NCBI GenBank assembly: GCA_016934675.1
Contig: JAFGSJ010000008.1
Span: 1-64,000, forward strand
Direction of reading: 5' to 3'
Origin: a bacterium
GTDB lineage: Bacteria > CSSED10-310 > JAFGSJ01
Length of the DNA: 64,000 nucleotides
Within the stretch, counting starts at the first letter, position 1, and every line of letters starts with the position of its first letter. Shown here in pieces: positions 1 to 8,026 of the stretch. The notes below the pieces were generated by a model. The model worked only from the letters and a program-made list of their open reading frames with translations. It was not told the origin of the DNA and did not search any database. Both the position numbers and the translations under genes were made by a program.

Positions 1-14
1 AAAGAGAGAAAGAC

Positions 15-43
15 TTGACAAATGTCCTGCTATTTCATATATA
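15..43 (+). promoter_or_regulatory. Sigma70-type promoter of the tRNA-Val gene
   Basis: A perfect TTGACA (15-20) and TATATA (38-43) are separated by 17 bases. Transcription would start around 50, a few bases before the tRNA acceptor stem at 57. Readthrough of the terminator at 150-177 would also feed thrS. Confidence 0.8.
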
Positions 44-56
44 GGGAAAGTTGTTC

Positions 57-129
57 AGGCACGTAGTTCAGGGGCTAGAACGCTACCTTGACGCGGTAGA
101 GGTCGGCGGTTCGATTCCGCCCGTGCCTA
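57..129 (+). tRNA. tRNA-Val (anticodon GAC)
   Basis: The cloverleaf is visible. The acceptor stem pairs AGGCACG (57-63) with CGTGCCT (122-128), with discriminator A129. The D stem is GTTC/GAAC. The anticodon stem CTACC/GGTAG encloses the loop TTGACGC, giving anticodon GAC, which reads the Val codons GUC and GUU. The T arm is GGCGG-TTCGATT-CCGCC. CCA is not encoded; the next bases are TAAAAA. The total is 73 nt, normal for a class I tRNA. Confidence 0.95.
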
Positions 130-149
130 TAAAAATAGCGTTTGGAGCG

Positions 150-177
150 AGGGGGAGTATTCCCCCTTGATTTTTTT
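150..177 (+). terminator. Rho-independent terminator between tRNA-Val and thrS
   Basis: A 7-bp stem AGGGGGA/TCCCCCT (150-156, 161-167) has a GTAT tetraloop, and a run of seven T follows at 171-177. It ends the tRNA transcript and lies inside the long open frame upstream of thrS, which argues that thrS does not start before it. Confidence 0.75.
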
Positions 178-252
178 GATGAGCGTGAAGGATATCTCTG
201 CTTTTTCGCCAATACAACTGGAAAGGGAGAAAAGGGGATTCCAGCCTCTTGT

Positions 253-271
253 CCCGGCGTATTTTGCCGGG
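253..271 (+). other. Hairpin in the thrS leader
   Basis: CCCGGC (253-258) pairs perfectly with GCCGGG (266-271) around a 7-nt loop, about 35 nt before the thrS start. The SD region also lies in the self-complementary stretch CCCCGGGG (292-299). There is no T-box AGGGTGG signature. This could be a translational control structure, but its function is inferred only from position. Confidence 0.4.
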
Positions 272-306
272 TATCAGAAGGTGAGAACAGGCCCCGGGGA
301 GTAAAA

Positions 307-2205
307 GTGTCTCAGCACAGCATCGTCATTCCGGCTCATAAAAATGCTGCCGAATTTCTGGAAGAACATGGCTTGAACAAGGCCAAACAGATCATTGCCC
401 TCAAGCATCAGGGTAAGTTGTATGATCTGTTCCGCAGCTTCATTCAAGACACCGAAGTTGAACTTGTCCCTGTGCATTCTGAAGAGGGCTTGGAAATCCT
501 GCGACATAGTGCCGCTCATTTGATGGCTCATGCCGTTCTCGAATTGTTTCCCGGAACCCTGTTAACCATAGGACCGACTATTGAGAACGGGTTTTATTAC
601 GATTTTGATACCAAACATACATTCAGCCCTGATGATTTTCCGGCGATCGAGCAAAAAATGGCCGAGATAGCGGCCCAGGCAATTCCAATCCGGCGGCGGG
701 AAGTACCGCGTCTCGAAGCAATCGAATACTATCAATCCAAGCAGCATGATCCTTATAAAGTCGAGTTACTGCAGGAATTCAGCGATGAAATCGTGACATT
801 CTATGATCAGGGTAGTTTTACGGATTTATGTCGAGGTCCCCATCTGCCCTCAACCTCGTATATCAAACATGTCAAATTGCTGAGCGTTGCTGGTGCATAC
901 TGGCGTGGTGACGAACGCAATACAATGCTCCAACGAATATATGCCACTGCATTCACCGATAAAAAGGAACTTCGGCGATATCTGGACTATCTCGAAGAAG
1001 CCAAAAAACGGGACCATCGCAAAATTGGCAAAGACCTTGAACTATTCAGTGTTGATTTCGAGTTTGGTTCCGGACTCCCACTCTGGCATCCCAAGGGTGC
1101 GCTCGTTCGGACCATCATGGAAGATTTTTGGCGTAAAGAACACCTGAAACACGGTTATGATCTGGTCATGACACCCCACATAGCCAAGGTCGACCTTTGG
1201 AAGCGCAGCGGTCATTGGGATTTCTATCGGGAGAATATGTATTCACCGATCAAGGTCGAAAATCAGGAATTCGTTATCAAACCTATGAACTGCCCGGGAC
1301 ATGTCAAGATCTATCAAGCGAGACTCAGAAGTTATCGTGAATTACCGTTGCGTTGGGCCGAATTAGGTACGGTCTACCGTTTTGAACGATCAGGAGTGTT
1401 GCATGGCTTGACCAGGGTCCGCGGCTTCACACAGGATGACGCTCATGTTTTCTGCCGGCCCGACCAACTCCAGGATGAAATCATCAGGGTGATCGAGTTC
1501 GTTCTCTTTATTCTGCGGACTTTTGGTTTTGCCGAGTATCAGATTTACCTCTCGACAAAACCTGAAAAGGCCGTAGGTTCAGATGAAGGCTGGGAGTCAG
1601 CCACTGAAGCATTACGGGTCGCTCTGGAAAAAACGAAGCTCGATTATGTTGTTGATCCGGGAGAAGGTGTTTTTTATGGCCCTAAAATCGACCTCAAGAT
1701 CAAGGATGCATTGAATCGGGCCTGGCAATGCTCGACCATCCAGGTCGATTTCAATAATCCGGAACGCTTCGAGATGACTTATATTGGTGAAGATGGTAAG
1801 GAGCACCGTCCGATCATGATTCATCGGGCCTTGATGGGTTCAGTCGAACGTTTTTTTGGGATCATGCTCGAACATTATAATGGGGCCTTGCCGGTGTGGC
1901 TGTCACCTATCCAGATTGCCCTGTTGACTATCGCCGACCGACATATCGGCTATGCCCAGCAACTCAAAGATAAACTGCTAAGCCATGATATTCGTGTCAT
2001 GCCTGATTTCCGCAATGAAAAAATAAACCTGAAAATTCGAGAAGCCCAAGTCCAAAAAATTCCTTATATGGCCATCATCGGTGACAAGGAAATCCAACAG
2101 GAGAAAGTATCCGTCCGCCACAGAAAGGACGGTGACCTGGGTCAAATGGATCTTACCGCGTTTCTCGACCTGGTGGTCAACGCGATAGAACAGAAGCTAC
2201 CCTAA
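307..2205 (+). CDS. thrS: Threonyl-tRNA synthetase
   Basis: Attaches threonine to tRNA-Thr in the cytoplasm. From GTG 307 the protein has 632 residues, normal for the family. The domains are an N-terminal TGS region, an editing domain with HSAAHLMAHA and FTDLCRGPH, a class II catalytic core and a C-terminal anticodon-binding domain. The core shows the zinc-ligand region PMNCPGH, motif 2 RFERSGVLHGLTRVRGFTQDDAH, and motif 3 HRALMGSVERF. I chose GTG 307 because GGGGAG sits 5 nt upstream. The in-frame TTG at 142 would place a terminator hairpin inside the coding region and adds residues unlike any ThrRS. It is followed after 21 nt by infC, the common bacterial order thrS-infC-rpmI-rplT. Confidence 0.97.
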   Translation: MSQHSIVIPAHKNAAEFLEEHGLNKAKQIIALKHQGKLYDLFRSFIQDTEVELVPVHSEEGLEILRHSAAHLMAHAVLELFPGTLLTIGPTIENGFYYDFDTKHTFSPDDFPAIEQKMAEIAAQAIPIRRREVPRLEAIEYYQSKQHDPYKVELLQEFSDEIVTFYDQGSFTDLCRGPHLPSTSYIKHVKLLSVAGAYWRGDERNTMLQRIYATAFTDKKELRRYLDYLEEAKKRDHRKIGKDLELFSVDFEFGSGLPLWHPKGALVRTIMEDFWRKEHLKHGYDLVMTPHIAKVDLWKRSGHWDFYRENMYSPIKVENQEFVIKPMNCPGHVKIYQARLRSYRELPLRWAELGTVYRFERSGVLHGLTRVRGFTQDDAHVFCRPDQLQDEIIRVIEFVLFILRTFGFAEYQIYLSTKPEKAVGSDEGWESATEALRVALEKTKLDYVVDPGEGVFYGPKIDLKIKDALNRAWQCSTIQVDFNNPERFEMTYIGEDGKEHRPIMIHRALMGSVERFFGIMLEHYNGALPVWLSPIQIALLTIADRHIGYAQQLKDKLLSHDIRVMPDFRNEKINLKIREAQVQKIPYMAIIGDKEIQQEKVSVRHRKDGDLGQMDLTAFLDLVVNAIEQKLP

Positions 2206-2226
2206 CAATTGCCGAGGAGGTGTTGT

Positions 2227-2754
2227 CTGAATAAGGAAAGTAGGATCAATAACAAAATCCAGGCCAAAGAGGTCCGACTTATCGGTGCCGAAGGTGAACA
2301 GCTGGGCGTCGTCAGCCTGGAAAAAGCCCTGCAACTTGCCCTCGAAGAAGAATTAGACCTGGTTGAGGTTGCACCGCAAGCTGATCCTCCAGTTTGTCGC
2401 ATCATGGACTATGGTAAGTATAAATACCGCATGAAGAAAAAAATGCACAAGTCCAAACAAAAAGCTCGACAAATCCAAGTGAAAGAAATACAGATCAGAC
2501 CAAAAACCGATATTCATGATTATAATTTTAAAATGAACCATGCCCGACGCTTTCTGGTGGACGGGAACAAAGCGAAAATAACCATGCTCTTCCGAGGACG
2601 CGAGATGAGTCATGTCGACATCGGTAAACAAATGCTCGTAAAAATGGCCCAGGAATTGACTGAAATATCGATCATTGAGCGTGAACCGAAACTGGAAGGG
2701 AACCATATGATTATGATCCTGGCCCCTAAAGATACGTCGCCGAAATTGTCATAG
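2227..2754 (+). CDS. infC: Translation initiation factor IF-3 (CTG start)
   Basis: IF-3 binds the 30S subunit and enforces initiator tRNA and start-codon fidelity. The 175-residue protein has the typical N-domain ([14 protein letters not shown]), the conserved [11 protein letters not shown], and a C-domain with NHARRFL and the IF-3 core. No ATG, GTG or usable TTG lies at the right distance from the SD. AGGAGG (2215-2220) is 6 nt before an in-frame CTG at 2227, and the reading then begins like other IF-3 proteins. Non-standard start codons are a known device by which IF-3 represses its own mRNA, as with AUU in E. coli. The in-frame TTG at 2209 precedes the SD and is unlikely. Confidence 0.93.
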   Translation: MNKESRINNKIQAKEVRLIGAEGEQLGVVSLEKALQLALEEELDLVEVAPQADPPVCRIMDYGKYKYRMKKKMHKSKQKARQIQVKEIQIRPKTDIHDYNFKMNHARRFLVDGNKAKITMLFRGREMSHVDIGKQMLVKMAQELTEISIIEREPKLEGNHMIMILAPKDTSPKLS

Positions 2755-2767
2755 AAAGGAAAGTATC

Positions 2768-2965
2768 ATGCCAAAATTAAAAACACACCGAGGCGCAGCC
2801 AAACGGTTCAAAAAGACTGCCACGGGTAAACTAGCGATGCGGAAAGCTTATAAAAGCCATATTCTGACGAAAAAAAGCCGGAAAAGAAAAAGAAAACTTC
2901 GCAAGGGAACCTATATCAGCCCCAGTGATCACAAGCGAATAAGAAGTATTCTACCAACAATATGA
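2768..2965 (+). CDS. rpmI: Ribosomal protein bL35
   Basis: This 65-residue, very basic protein of the large subunit begins [20 protein letters not shown], the conserved bL35 N-terminus. AGAAAGGAAA lies just upstream of the ATG. It sits 13 nt after infC in the expected order and 94 nt before rplT. Confidence 0.96.
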   Translation: MPKLKTHRGAAKRFKKTATGKLAMRKAYKSHILTKKSRKRKRKLRKGTYISPSDHKRIRSILPTI

Positions 2966-2974
2966 TGGAATGAT

Positions 2975-3045
2975 ACATCTTCGGCAGGATGATTGATGGG
3001 TCAGCCCAAATTCGTCCTTTTCGGGTCCGATGCTGCAGAAGATGT
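2975..3045 (+). promoter_or_regulatory. Long-range stem in the rpmI-rplT spacer, candidate L20 autoregulatory RNA
   Basis: ACATCTTCGGCAG (2975-2987) can pair with CTGCAGAAGATGT (3033-3045): 12 of 13 pairs with a single G.A mismatch. The stem closes about 45 nt and ends directly against the rplT SD (GGGGAGG, 3046-3052). L20 is known to repress its own operon through mRNA structure in several bacteria. The pairing is seen directly; the regulatory role is inferred. Confidence 0.5.
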
Positions 3046-3059
3046 GGGGAGGTTTGAAC

Positions 3060-3425
3060 ATGACACGAGTGAAACGAGGAATACGCGGGACAGCGCGTCG
3101 TAAAAGAGTGATGAAACTGTCCAAGGGCTTTCGCGGTGGTCGGCGGAACCTGTTTCGTACGGCTCGGGAGGCGGTTGATAAAGCAATGACCAATGCCTAT
3201 CGGGACCGTAAGCGCAAAAAACGTGATTTTCGCAAATTATGGATAATCCGGATAAACGCTGCGACCCGGATGCAGGGTCTGACATACGCCAGTTTTATCG
3301 CAGGTTTGAACCGGGCAGGCGTTCAAATCAACAGGAAAATGTTGGCTGATCTCGCTGTTCGAGAACCAGCCGCCTTGAGTGAGTTAATCACTACAGCCAA
3401 AACCGCTTTGAAAAAATCCGCATGA
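3060..3425 (+). CDS. rplT: Ribosomal protein bL20
   Basis: This 121-residue large-subunit assembly protein has the conserved N-terminus MTRVKRGIRGTARRKRVMKLSKG, the central NLFRTAREAVDKAM and RDRKRKKRDFRKLWI, and the C-terminal YASFIAGLNRAG. ATG 3060 is chosen because GGGGAGG lies 7 nt upstream; an earlier in-frame ATG at 3030 would add ten residues not found in bL20. It is the last gene of the translation operon and faces a minus-strand unit. Confidence 0.97.
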   Translation: MTRVKRGIRGTARRKRVMKLSKGFRGGRRNLFRTAREAVDKAMTNAYRDRKRKKRDFRKLWIIRINAATRMQGLTYASFIAGLNRAGVQINRKMLADLAVREPAALSELITTAKTALKKSA

Positions 3426-3438
3426 TCATACCGAGAAT

Positions 3439-3463
3439 GCTGCAGTTCACTCTCGGCTGCAGC
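3439..3463. other. Inverted repeat between converging units
   Basis: GCTGCAG (3439-3445) and CTGCAGC (3457-3463) form a perfect 7-bp stem. An alternative pairing CCGAGA/TCTCGG overlaps it. It lies between the rplT stop and the end of the minus-strand hydrolase gene. No T run follows on either strand, so it is not a classical terminator, although the position suits a transcription end. Confidence 0.35.
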
Positions 3464-3502
3464 CTCACTCGGCATGAGACTGAACTGCCCCTCTTCAACA
3501 CG

Positions 3503-4792
3503 TCAATAATTCTGGAGAATGTATTGGGCGAGCTGTTCAATATGCAATCCATGTGACGGGACCTTCCGATTGATACAGAAAGCTTCATGGGCCATGTGCA
3601 TCCCCTTCAAATCTGTATCCTGGAAAACCTCATGCTCCTGGAATGACCCCCGGAAATCAAAACCTTTGGTCGTCTGAATGATCAAATGAGGTGCCTGATC
3701 TTTTAGTGGACCCGAATACAGATCGTCACGATCGAAGATTCGATTGACGACCCTGATCCCATTATATTCAAGCCTGAAGAGTGATTCTTTCAACCTGTTG
3801 ACCACATCGGTTATCTGATGATCATCGACGGGACCCGATGGAAACTGACGCTTGGTATGGATATAGATTCGACCGGGATCCAGAGCGAATGCTGTTGTGT
3901 TCGGATTAATCGAGGCCAGGCTGAACAGCGAGTCCTTGTTTACAAATAAATAACCCTCCTTTTTCAACCAGGCGTTGAGATAGACTTCCTTTTCCAGAGC
4001 ACAGAAGCCATGATCGGACAGAATAAAGAGCTGGTCCCAAATGTCCTTTGTACCCATCTTCTTTTGGAACCGTTCAACGATTTCACCCAAGAAGGCATCG
4101 ATCTCGCCATAATAGTTCCGCGCCGAAGTATGATAGGGCTGATCAGGGTCGGTTATTGCGTCCCAAACATAGTGATGAAGCCGGTCAGTCCCGGTAATTA
4201 CCAATTCAAAATAATCCCAGTTTTCAGTCGTCCAGAATAAATCGACCGCAAATTTCCGGCTCGCCAGAGTCAAAGCTAATTCGTCAAAGAGCCGGGAATG
4301 GTCCTGTCTACATGCCTCGGTGTCAATGTCAATCAGATATTTCTGTTTGCGCAGGGTCCGAATATAACGTGCCGGAAAAACAGCTTTGAACAGGTCCACA
4401 GCCACAAAACCTGAAACCATAGCCCCTTCCAGCCGTCGGGCCGGATATGTCGCCGGCTGATTGATGATCACACTGCGCTTGCCCAGACTGCCCAAACGGT
4501 CCCAAATAGTCGGGACCTTAATCTGGGAATAGAGCGGAAAAGTCAACTCGTAGGAATATGGTTTCAAATCGGTAAAACCAAAAATGCCGTGAGAACCGGG
4601 ATTTGAGCCGGTCATAAAACTCGTCCAGGAAACTGCTGATAATTCGGGCAGGCTGACCTGCATTTCAACCAGAGAGGTTTGTTGGATAATTGAAGCCAAA
4701 GAGGGCATGAGACCGTGCGCAATAAGTTCCCGTAAAAGACTGATCGGCACACCGTCCAATCCAATCACCAGCACTTTTCGCGACTGTTTCAT
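3503..4792 (-). CDS. Alkaline-phosphatase-superfamily hydrolase (type I phosphodiesterase / nucleotide pyrophosphatase-like)
   Basis: The metal-dependent phosphodiesterase fold is recognised by VLVIGLDGVP near the N-terminus (metal-binding Asp about residue 13), SWTSFMTGSNPGSHGIFGF (probable nucleophile Thr about 57) and LFILSDHGF in the second half. The protein has 429 residues with no signal peptide, so it probably acts in the cytoplasm. The start is the second of two close ATGs because GGGAAG is 6 nt upstream of it and abuts the first. It is the second gene of a minus-strand pair after a glycosyltransferase, which points to processing of a glycosylated or nucleotide-linked intermediate. 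The substrate cannot be read from the sequence. Confidence 0.8.
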   Translation of the reverse strand: MKQSRKVLVIGLDGVPISLLRELIAHGLMPSLASIIQQTSLVEMQVSLPELSAVSWTSFMTGSNPGSHGIFGFTDLKPYSYELTFPLYSQIKVPTIWDRLGSLGKRSVIINQPATYPARRLEGAMVSGFVAVDLFKAVFPARYIRTLRKQKYLIDIDTEACRQDHSRLFDELALTLASRKFAVDLFWTTENWDYFELVITGTDRLHHYVWDAITDPDQPYHTSARNYYGEIDAFLGEIVERFQKKMGTKDIWDQLFILSDHGFCALEKEVYLNAWLKKEGYLFVNKDSLFSLASINPNTTAFALDPGRIYIHTKRQFPSGPVDDHQITDVVNRLKESLFRLEYNGIRVVNRIFDRDDLYSGPLKDQAPHLIIQTTKGFDFRGSFQEHEVFQDTDLKGMHMAHEAFCINRKVPSHGLHIEQLAQYILQNY

Positions 4793-4857
4793 AGTCATCT
4801 TCCCATTAGTACTACGTATTCACGCTTCTGCCCCGGTCATCCCGATAAACCTGATCA

Positions 4858-6090
4858 TTAGACCTGATTGGTCACCTGACCCGATTGATTTTCTTTTTTC
4901 CCGACCGGTAAGAGACGCTCAAATTCCCGCCTGAATTGATTCAGAATCAGATGGGCATCATGTTCTTTGTGCAAGTACTCATACGCTTTCTTCACTCGAA
5001 TGTGCCTCTCTTCCGGATCAAGCAGGGTTGCTCTTAGCTCAGAAACAAATGCCTGGTCCTGATCTGCCCTGAAGAAAAACAGACACTCCTCACCAAATTC
5101 AACCATCTCCGGGATGGCCCGGGCCAGGACCGGACATCCATGCTCCATCGCCTCCAATACCGTCAATGGTGCTCCCTCAACTTCCGAACAAAGACAGAAC
5201 AGTAATGCTTTTTCATAGAATGTAAAGACCTCATGACACGGAACGGCCCCGGTAAATACAATCCGGCTTTCAGTCGCGGCCAGGTCTTTCAAATAATGCT
5301 CATCCCTGCCTTCACCTACGATGATTAATCGCAGGTTTGGAAAATCAGCTTTGAGTTCTTGAAAACCATTGATCATAACATCGATCCGCTTCTCTGGCAC
5401 AAGCCGGGATACTGTCAGTATATAATCGCCCTGAATGACCTGATCGAACCGATCCGTATGAATATGATGAGGGGATTCACCATTTCCGACCCGACGAAAT
5501 CCAGACAAAAAATTAGGCATATAAACGAATTTCGAACTCCGTAAGCTGTTTCGTGTAACAAACCGATGGTAATGGGTCCGGCTCACGATAAAAACCCGAT
5601 CCGCTGCTCTGACCGCAATATATTCACCCAATCTTAAAAAACAATAACGCAGAAATTCACCTGTCCAGACAAGAAGTGTCTTCAGGGCCAATGAATGTGA
5701 TCTGCGCATGACAGTGAGCGATCTGTTATAGTCACTGCCATGAAAATGCCAGATGACCTTCTTGCGAAAAAAAGAGGGGAGAATAGTGAAGAAACCGGGA
5801 CCACAAGCATGAAAGTAATAGATGTTCACACCTTTGAACAGTGCGTGAATCGTGGCTAGACATGAGTATATCAGCATATCGATAAAAGCGATCCGGACAA
5901 TACGAAAATCGACTCGCTCAACATCGGGTAGGGCCAATGATTCATTGGTACCGTAGGATTTCAAGCCATAGACAATGAAGTGATAGCGTTCATGTAACTG
6001 CGCACAAATTTGATGGACCAGACGTTCGACTCCGCCATACTCTGCCATAAGGCCCTTCGAGCCAATGATTGCGATCACCTGTTTACTCAT
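4858..6090 (-). CDS. Glycosyltransferase family 4 (GT-B fold)
   Basis: Transfers a sugar from an activated donor, probably at the inner face of the membrane for envelope polysaccharide. The N-terminus IIGSKGLMAEYGGVERLVHQI resembles the rhamnosyltransferase-type N-domain (GxxYGG). The C-domain shows YILTVSRLVPEKRIDVMI and the donor-site helix CSEVEGAPLTVLEAMEHGCPVLA with the family EX7E spacing. Length is 410 residues, normal. It is the first gene of a minus-strand pair with the phosphodiesterase-like gene, transcribed from the promoter at 6230-6257. Donor and acceptor are unknown. Confidence 0.88.
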   Translation of the reverse strand: MSKQVIAIIGSKGLMAEYGGVERLVHQICAQLHERYHFIVYGLKSYGTNESLALPDVERVDFRIVRIAFIDMLIYSCLATIHALFKGVNIYYFHACGPGFFTILPSFFRKKVIWHFHGSDYNRSLTVMRRSHSLALKTLLVWTGEFLRYCFLRLGEYIAVRAADRVFIVSRTHYHRFVTRNSLRSSKFVYMPNFLSGFRRVGNGESPHHIHTDRFDQVIQGDYILTVSRLVPEKRIDVMINGFQELKADFPNLRLIIVGEGRDEHYLKDLAATESRIVFTGAVPCHEVFTFYEKALLFCLCSEVEGAPLTVLEAMEHGCPVLARAIPEMVEFGEECLFFFRADQDQAFVSELRATLLDPEERHIRVKKAYEYLHKEHDAHLILNQFRREFERLLPVGKKENQSGQVTNQV

Positions 6091-6229
6091 GCTACCCTGC
6101 CAGTTTATCCGGATGAATCAAAGGACACTCAGGGAAAAAATGCGAAGGGGTCCCGGAGCTTGCATTTCACTTTTTCCATACTAATACGCTACTCATTAAA
6201 TAGAGAGGAACCAGCTTGATATTGCTTTC

Positions 6230-6257
6230 AGGATATCATCTTTTTTCCCGCTGTCAA
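6230..6257 (-). promoter_or_regulatory. Promoter for the glycosyltransferase pair
   Basis: On the minus strand TTGACA (6257-6252) and TATCCT (6235-6230) are 16 nt apart, about 140 nt before the glycosyltransferase start. The region is shared with the divergent surE gene, for which no convincing promoter was seen. Confidence 0.5.
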
Positions 6258-6288
6258 CTCTGAACATGTCTGAACGGATAGTGTCATA

Positions 6289-7056
6289 ATGACCACAATA
6301 CTACTGACCAATGACGACGGTTATCTGTCACCCGGTTTGTCGGCACTCCAGACGGCTCTGGTCACATTCGGCCAACTCTACGTTGTCGCTCCGGAAAGGG
6401 AACAGAGTGCCGTTTCTCACGCGATCACCTTATTGAGACCCTTACGCATTACCCAACGGGAATCAAGTCAAGACCACATTAAGCTATTTACCATAGACGG
6501 ATCTCCTGCCGATTGTGTCAAACTCGCACTCGATAAGATCCTTGATGCCCAGCCTGATCTCATCGTATCCGGTATCAATCGGGGGGCCAACACCGGCATA
6601 AATATTCTTTACTCCGGGACAGTCTCCGCAGCTGCTGAAGGGACCTTGGCCGGCATCCCTTCTATCGCTTTGTCACGGGCTTCATATGACGCCAATAACT
6701 TCGAACCAGCTGCCCATTTCAGTGCTATCCTGATCGATTATTTCCTGAAGGCAGGTCTGCCTCCCGGTGTATTCCTCAACGTCAATTTTCCCAACCTCGC
6801 ACTTCAGGATACCAAGCCGTTTCTGATCACTCATCAAGCCAATAGACGATACCGCGACTATGCAGTCGAAAATACTGATCCGAGAAATGTTCCGTATTAT
6901 TGGCTGAAAATGAAAAAAATAGACAGCCCCGAGGAACCACTCTCGGATGAGACTGCCCTGCGAAATGGCCATATCTCGATCACACCCCTGCTCATCGATC
7001 GGACCGCCCATACGTATCACTTCGATCTCGACAAATTGAATCAGACCTTGCTATAA
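6289..7056 (+). CDS. surE: 5'/3'-nucleotidase SurE
   Basis: A metal-dependent nucleoside monophosphate phosphatase of 255 residues. The N-terminal metal site ILLTNDDGY is intact. The core motifs VVAPEREQSAVSHAIT, GSPADCVKLAL, IVSGINRGANTG and YSGTVSAAAEG are all present. The ATG is immediately followed by the conserved N-terminus, so the start is secure although the SD is weak. It stands alone between divergent GT and pilin genes; SurE is often associated with stress survival. Confidence 0.96.
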   Translation: MTTILLTNDDGYLSPGLSALQTALVTFGQLYVVAPEREQSAVSHAITLLRPLRITQRESSQDHIKLFTIDGSPADCVKLALDKILDAQPDLIVSGINRGANTGINILYSGTVSAAAEGTLAGIPSIALSRASYDANNFEPAAHFSAILIDYFLKAGLPPGVFLNVNFPNLALQDTKPFLITHQANRRYRDYAVENTDPRNVPYYWLKMKKIDSPEEPLSDETALRNGHISITPLLIDRTAHTYHFDLDKLNQTLL

Positions 7057-7120
7057 TTGAGTTCTGGATCGATTCAATTACTTTCGGGCACTCGACTTAA
7101 AGTTGATCTGAAAGCTACTG

Positions 7121-7149
7121 TTGAGGATCTATTCGGGGTATGGTATAAT
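7121..7149 (+). promoter_or_regulatory. Strong promoter for the Flp pilin gene
   Basis: TTGAGG (7121-7126) and a perfect TATAAT (7144-7149) are 17 nt apart, 44 nt upstream of the pilin ATG at 7193. An AAAGGAG ribosome site precedes that ATG. Confidence 0.75.
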
Positions 7150-7192
7150 AACAATCGGTCTGGATTTTTCCTTCCTTTAGAAAGGAGATGAT

Positions 7193-7369
7193 ATGGTTCT
7201 GAAAAAACTCAAGGAGTGCCTGCGTGATGAACGTGGACAGGGAATGACTGAATATATTCTCATCGTTGTCTTGATTGCAATTGCGGCAATCGCGGCCTTC
7301 ATATATTTCAGGGGGATATTGAAAGAAAAAGCCACTCCACCAGCAGAGACGACAGGAGCGGCATCTTGA
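7193..7369 (+). CDS. Flp/Tad-type prepilin, small
   Basis: A short gene of 58 codons with AAAGGAG 5 nt upstream of ATG and a strong promoter. A basic N-terminus (KKLKECLRDER) is followed by GQGMTEYILIVVLIAIAAIAA. This matches Flp prepilins: cleavage after G15 would put glutamate at +5, followed by Y and a hydrophobic helix. The mature tail is polar (KEKATPPAETTGAAS). The product is probably assembled into a thin pilus or used as a membrane-anchored pseudopilin after cleavage by the prepilin peptidase encoded 58 nt downstream. No Tad secretion genes (tadA, B, C) are in the window. Confidence 0.8.
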   Translation: MVLKKLKECLRDERGQGMTEYILIVVLIAIAAIAAFIYFRGILKEKATPPAETTGAAS

Positions 7370-7427
7370 CCGGCCCTGGAGTGCCTACTCGTGTCTGATA
7401 CTGGGAACAGGCATCAACGAGGCAGCA

Positions 7428-8009
7428 GTGTATTGTGAGGCCTATATTTCGTCTGAAACATTGATCGTTATTCATTCGGCTGTCTTGCTCATAGTGGTGC
7501 TTATCAATGGAGTGACCGATCTGCTCCTGAACAGGCTCTTTAATGTCGTGAACTATTCAGCGATAATCCTGGGTCTGCTGCTGAATTGTGTCTGGGGAAT
7601 CGATGCACTTGTTTTAGCCGCGCTAGGTCTTTTCATCGGTTTTGTCCTTTTTTTCTGCGTGTACCTCTTTGCCGGGATAGGCGGTGGAGATGTCAAATTC
7701 ATGGCAGCTATAGGCGCTATTGGCATTCCTCGTTTTCATGAATCAGTCGCCGGATACCCGTTTATACTCTGGGCATGTTTTTACTCATTGCTCGCCGGCG
7801 GGCTGATTGCGATCGTGGCTATAATCAGCAATGGTCGTTTGATGAAGAGTCTGCGAAACATCACCCGAACAGTGCTCAGCTTTATGTTACCCACTTTCGT
7901 AACAGTTCCGCTCAAGCCGGAAGACAGCCTGGTAGTGCCTTTTGGTTTTGGGATTGCACTGGGAACAGCCTGGGCCTGGTGGTTATATGCCGCCGGATTC
8001 CTCGAATAA
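7428..8009 (+). CDS. Prepilin peptidase, TadV/CpaA-like (aspartic peptidase A24)
   Basis: An inner-membrane protease that cleaves prepilin leaders. It has 193 residues with about six hydrophobic segments. The two catalytic aspartates of the family are visible: D31 in INGVTDLLLNR and D88 in AGIGGGDVKFMAAIG, the GxGD motif. It lacks the N-methylation domain of long PilD enzymes, as TadV types do. The GTG start has GAGG 5 nt upstream. It forms a unit with the preceding Flp pilin gene, its likely substrate, and converges 18 nt from the kinase gene. Confidence 0.85.
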   Translation: MYCEAYISSETLIVIHSAVLLIVVLINGVTDLLLNRLFNVVNYSAIILGLLLNCVWGIDALVLAALGLFIGFVLFFCVYLFAGIGGGDVKFMAAIGAIGIPRFHESVAGYPFILWACFYSLLAGGLIAIVAIISNGRLMKSLRNITRTVLSFMLPTFVTVPLKPEDSLVVPFGFGIALGTAWAWWLYAAGFLE

Positions 8010-8026
8010 AAGCTGAGCAGGTCCGA

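Noticed and set aside
142-306. N-terminal extension of thrS from TTG 142
   Set aside because: It contains a terminator hairpin with T run (150-177), has no ribosome site, and ThrRS proteins do not carry such residues; GTG 307 has a proper SD.
178-306. T-box riboswitch for thrS
   Set aside because: No AGGGTGG-type antiterminator bulge or specifier loop is visible.
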